Positions 62,200 to 64,000 of a stretch of DNA of 64,000 nt are shown in pieces. Positions within the stretch are counted from its first letter, which is position 1. Each line of letters begins with the position of its first letter. A model generated the notes under the pieces. The model was not told the DNA's origin. It saw only the letters and a program-made list of their open reading frames with translations, and made no database searches. Source of the stretch: Streptomyces sp. ISL-1 (lineage in GTDB: Bacteria > Actinomycetota > Actinomycetes > Streptomycetales > Streptomycetaceae); assembly GCF_018614585.1 (NCBI RefSeq), contig NZ_JAGGOI010000007.1, forward strand, positions 62,001 to 126,000. The letters run 5' to 3'. The position numbers and the translations under genes were made by a program.

Positions 62200-64000
62200 T
62201 CACGCCCTGCTCCGCGAAGGCGGCCCTCCGAATTGAAGCACCGAGTCGACGGTGCGGCGCAGTGAGCGGGTCGTTGGCGGCGACGCGTAGGAGAGTCGAA
62301 AGAGCATGAGTTCGGCCTCGTCCGGCTTGCCGGGAATGATGGCGGTGAACCTGGTGTGCAGAGTGCGCAGAACGTCGGTCTCGGTGGCATCGAGTCCGGT
62401 CTCGCTGCCACCTTCCACGCGGGCGAACAGGTAGAGCAGGGAGGTGTGGGGCTGGAATCCCAAGCCGAGGGAAGTGGCGGTGAGCCAGAGCCGTTGCAGG
62501 GCGCGGCCGCCGTTGACGAAGGCGTGAGGGCCCTTGCCCGGGATGGTGAGGCAGCCGACGGCCGACGAGGCGGCAAGGGCCTTTCCGGCACTCTCCTCGA
62601 AGGCCTTGCCGCCGCCGATCCGGCGAACGAAAGCCAGACCGGGCCATTGTCGTGCCAGACGGAGGCCCGCGAGGTCGACGTCGTCGAACCCCAGAGTGGC
62701 GACGTCTATGCCGTCCCGCGTGCGCCGCGTCTCCTCGGGGTCCCAGCGCAACTCGTTCATCATGTCCCGATGCAGTTGCGGAGAAAGTATCCGCAGCCGG
62801 TCGCCCGCCCCCAGGACCCGTCCCATCTCGTCCAACTGATCCCGGTCGGTGACGAGGTGGAGTCGGGCGCCGCTCTCGGTGGCGCAGTCCGTCAGCGCTG
62901 CAGCGTGCGACTCGACGAGTGGGCGAACAGGGCCGGGACTGCGGTTGGTGGTGCGGTGCTCGATCCAGTCGAACAGTGCGGGGCGCGGGACGTCAGCCGC
63001 GCTAGAGAAGGTGAGTCGGCAGACCAGGCCGGGGTCGGCCGGGGTGGGGAAGTACTGCACATGGCAGGCCCAGCCCGAGGCTTGGGCCGCGAGGTGAATG
63101 TTCTCCACCGCCGCGCCGATGGCCAGATGGGTGGCGCAGCCTTCGAAGTCGAGCAAGGTCTGCGGCTGCGCGGCGTCGACGCGGCAGTCCAACGCCTCGT
63201 CATGGGCTATGAACTGCCAGGGCTGGCTGTTGCCGCCGGACGGCGCCTGGATGCCGTGGGCGACCAGGCGGCGAATGCCTTCTTCACCCAGGGTGGCGCC
63301 GGCGTTGCTGGGCGGCGGCGGCGGCAGGAGGAGGAGGGGAGGGGAGGCCACCTCCGCAGTGGGCTCGGACGTAGGCTCCGCTGGTGTCAAGGAGGTCTCC
63401 GCGCCCTCGCGGATCAGCGTGCCGGGATCGACGAAATACCTTCCCGAGGCAGTGAATTGACCGAGCAGGAGGCGGCGAGCGGTATCTGTCACCAGCGCGG
63501 CGCCCAGGCTGACTCCCGAGGCGAGCTGTGGCCATGAGGAGATGGTCTTGCCTGTCTCGACGAGGGAGGAGACCAGACGCTCGGAGGGCTCGTCCTGACC
63601 GAGGATGCGGAGGAGGTGCGGGAGCTTCTCGCGGGTCGACATCGCCTTGACTCCGGCGGCCGCCACTCCCTGCAGAAGGCCGTGCAGAAGGGGACGTTCA
63701 GGTTCGAGGTCGAACCGCTCCACATCCAGCATGCCGCGCTCGTTGGTCTCCATCAGGACGGGGATGCCGAGCGCGCGGGCGCGTTCACGGACGTGGACCT
63801 TGAGGAACATGTCGTCGCACTCCTCGACGAGGAGGTCGGTGCGGCCACCGCCCGCGAGGAAGGCGTCGGTGTTCTCCTCGGTCAGTCCCTCCGGCCAGAC
63901 AGTGATGTCGAGGTAAGGGTCGATCTCGTACATCTGCCGTGCGGCGATGACGACTTTGGGCAGGCCGACATCGGCGACCGAGGCGCGGAGCCGGTTGAGG
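62200..64000 (-). CDS. ThiF (E1-like)-nitroreductase fusion protein, MoeY-like, 5' partial
   Basis: The frame is open to the window edge, so the N-terminus is missing. The visible part begins inside the ThiF/MoeB adenylation domain (MYEIDPYLDITVWPEGLTEE; LLVEECDDMFLKVHVRERAR; MLDVERFDLEPERPLLHGLL). A Pro/Leu-rich linker (SPPLLLLPPPPPSN) follows, then a nitroreductase-like flavin domain (VAHGIQAPSGGNSQPWQF). It resembles M. tuberculosis Rv1355c (MoeY), a protein of this architecture with no established reaction. The nitroreductase half carries FMN-type residues (Ser-Gly-Gly-Asn-Ser). Confidence 0.85.
   Translation of the reverse strand, partial: LNRLRASVADVGLPKVVIAARQMYEIDPYLDITVWPEGLTEENTDAFLAGGGRTDLLVEECDDMFLKVHVRERARALGIPVLMETNERGMLDVERFDLEPERPLLHGLLQGVAAAGVKAMSTREKLPHLLRILGQDEPSERLVSSLVETGKTISSWPQLASGVSLGAALVTDTARRLLLGQFTASGRYFVDPGTLIREGAETSLTPAEPTSEPTAEVASPPLLLLPPPPPSNAGATLGEEGIRRLVAHGIQAPSGGNSQPWQFIAHDEALDCRVDAAQPQTLLDFEGCATHLAIGAAVENIHLAAQASGWACHVQYFPTPADPGLVCRLTFSSAADVPRPALFDWIEHRTTNRSPGPVRPLVESHAAALTDCATESGARLHLVTDRDQLDEMGRVLGAGDRLRILSPQLHRDMMNELRWDPEETRRTRDGIDVATLGFDDVDLAGLRLARQWPGLAFVRRIGGGKAFEESAGKALAASSAVGCLTIPGKGPHAFVNGGRALQRLWLTATSLGLGFQPHTSLLYLFARVEGGSETGLDATETDVLRTLHTRFTAIIPGKPDEAELMLFRLSYASPPTTRSLRRTVDSVLQFGGPPSRSRA

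Overview
This window looks like the chromosome of a Streptomyces or a close relative. GC content is high, coding frames have G or C at nearly every third position, and GTG starts are common. The genes include sepH, cutRS, a GNAT/acyl-CoA-synthetase type acetyltransferase and a DasR-type box at ptsH. The order from about 8 to 50 kb resembles the S. coelicolor SCO583x-SCO590x region. All family names come from reading the proteins; no database search was run.

Region 1 (1-7.9 kb) is an alpha-glucan utilisation locus: the end of a secreted GH87 alpha-glucanase, a LacI repressor with a perfect operator, a sugar ABC transporter (binding lipoprotein and two permeases, no ATPase) and a GH13 alpha-glucosidase. 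Region 2 (8-19.9 kb) has a divergent citrate synthase pair, one fused to a DNA-binding domain, followed by a CobW-type GTPase, parC, two complementary M16 peptidase subunits, an M23 cell-wall hydrolase behind a c-di-AMP (ydaO) riboswitch, a GntR regulator and ptsH with its dre box. Region 3 (19.9-33.7 kb) holds pat, a DUF5998 protein, a phosphodiesterase, tdk, a VOC protein, a sulfurtransferase, sepH, a lactone oxidase, an MFS exporter, ferrochelatase and an inositol monophosphatase.

Region 4 (33.7-50.1 kb) contains a block conserved across actinobacteria (DUF4193, DUF3093, dut, DUF3710, OB-fold protein, DUF3159, two RCK proteins, a KimA-like K+ transporter and a TrmA-like methyltransferase), interleaved with cutRS and kdpDE. 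Potassium genes dominate its right half. With the c-di-AMP riboswitch at 17.5 kb they suggest linked control of turgor and cell-wall hydrolysis; that link is inference.

Region 5 (50.1-57.3 kb) is a decay zone. An IS256-type element is split by a nested IS110-type element whose left end could encode a bridge RNA. Beside it lie an integrase tail, an ISKra4-type tail, a frameshifted methyltransferase, and truncated CbrC and Asp-box genes, the latter with a roughly 70-bp local inversion. A dienelactone hydrolase in the middle is intact. Region 6 (57.4-64 kb) returns to intact genes: a cytochrome P450, a ClpP pair whose second member has lost two of three catalytic residues, a dienelactone-hydrolase-like protein without its nucleophile, and a ThiF-nitroreductase fusion (MoeY-like) running off the right edge.

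No tRNA, rRNA or CRISPR array was recognised. Many genes appear to be transcribed as leaderless mRNAs, with a TANNNT-like -10 box 6-8 nt before the start codon.
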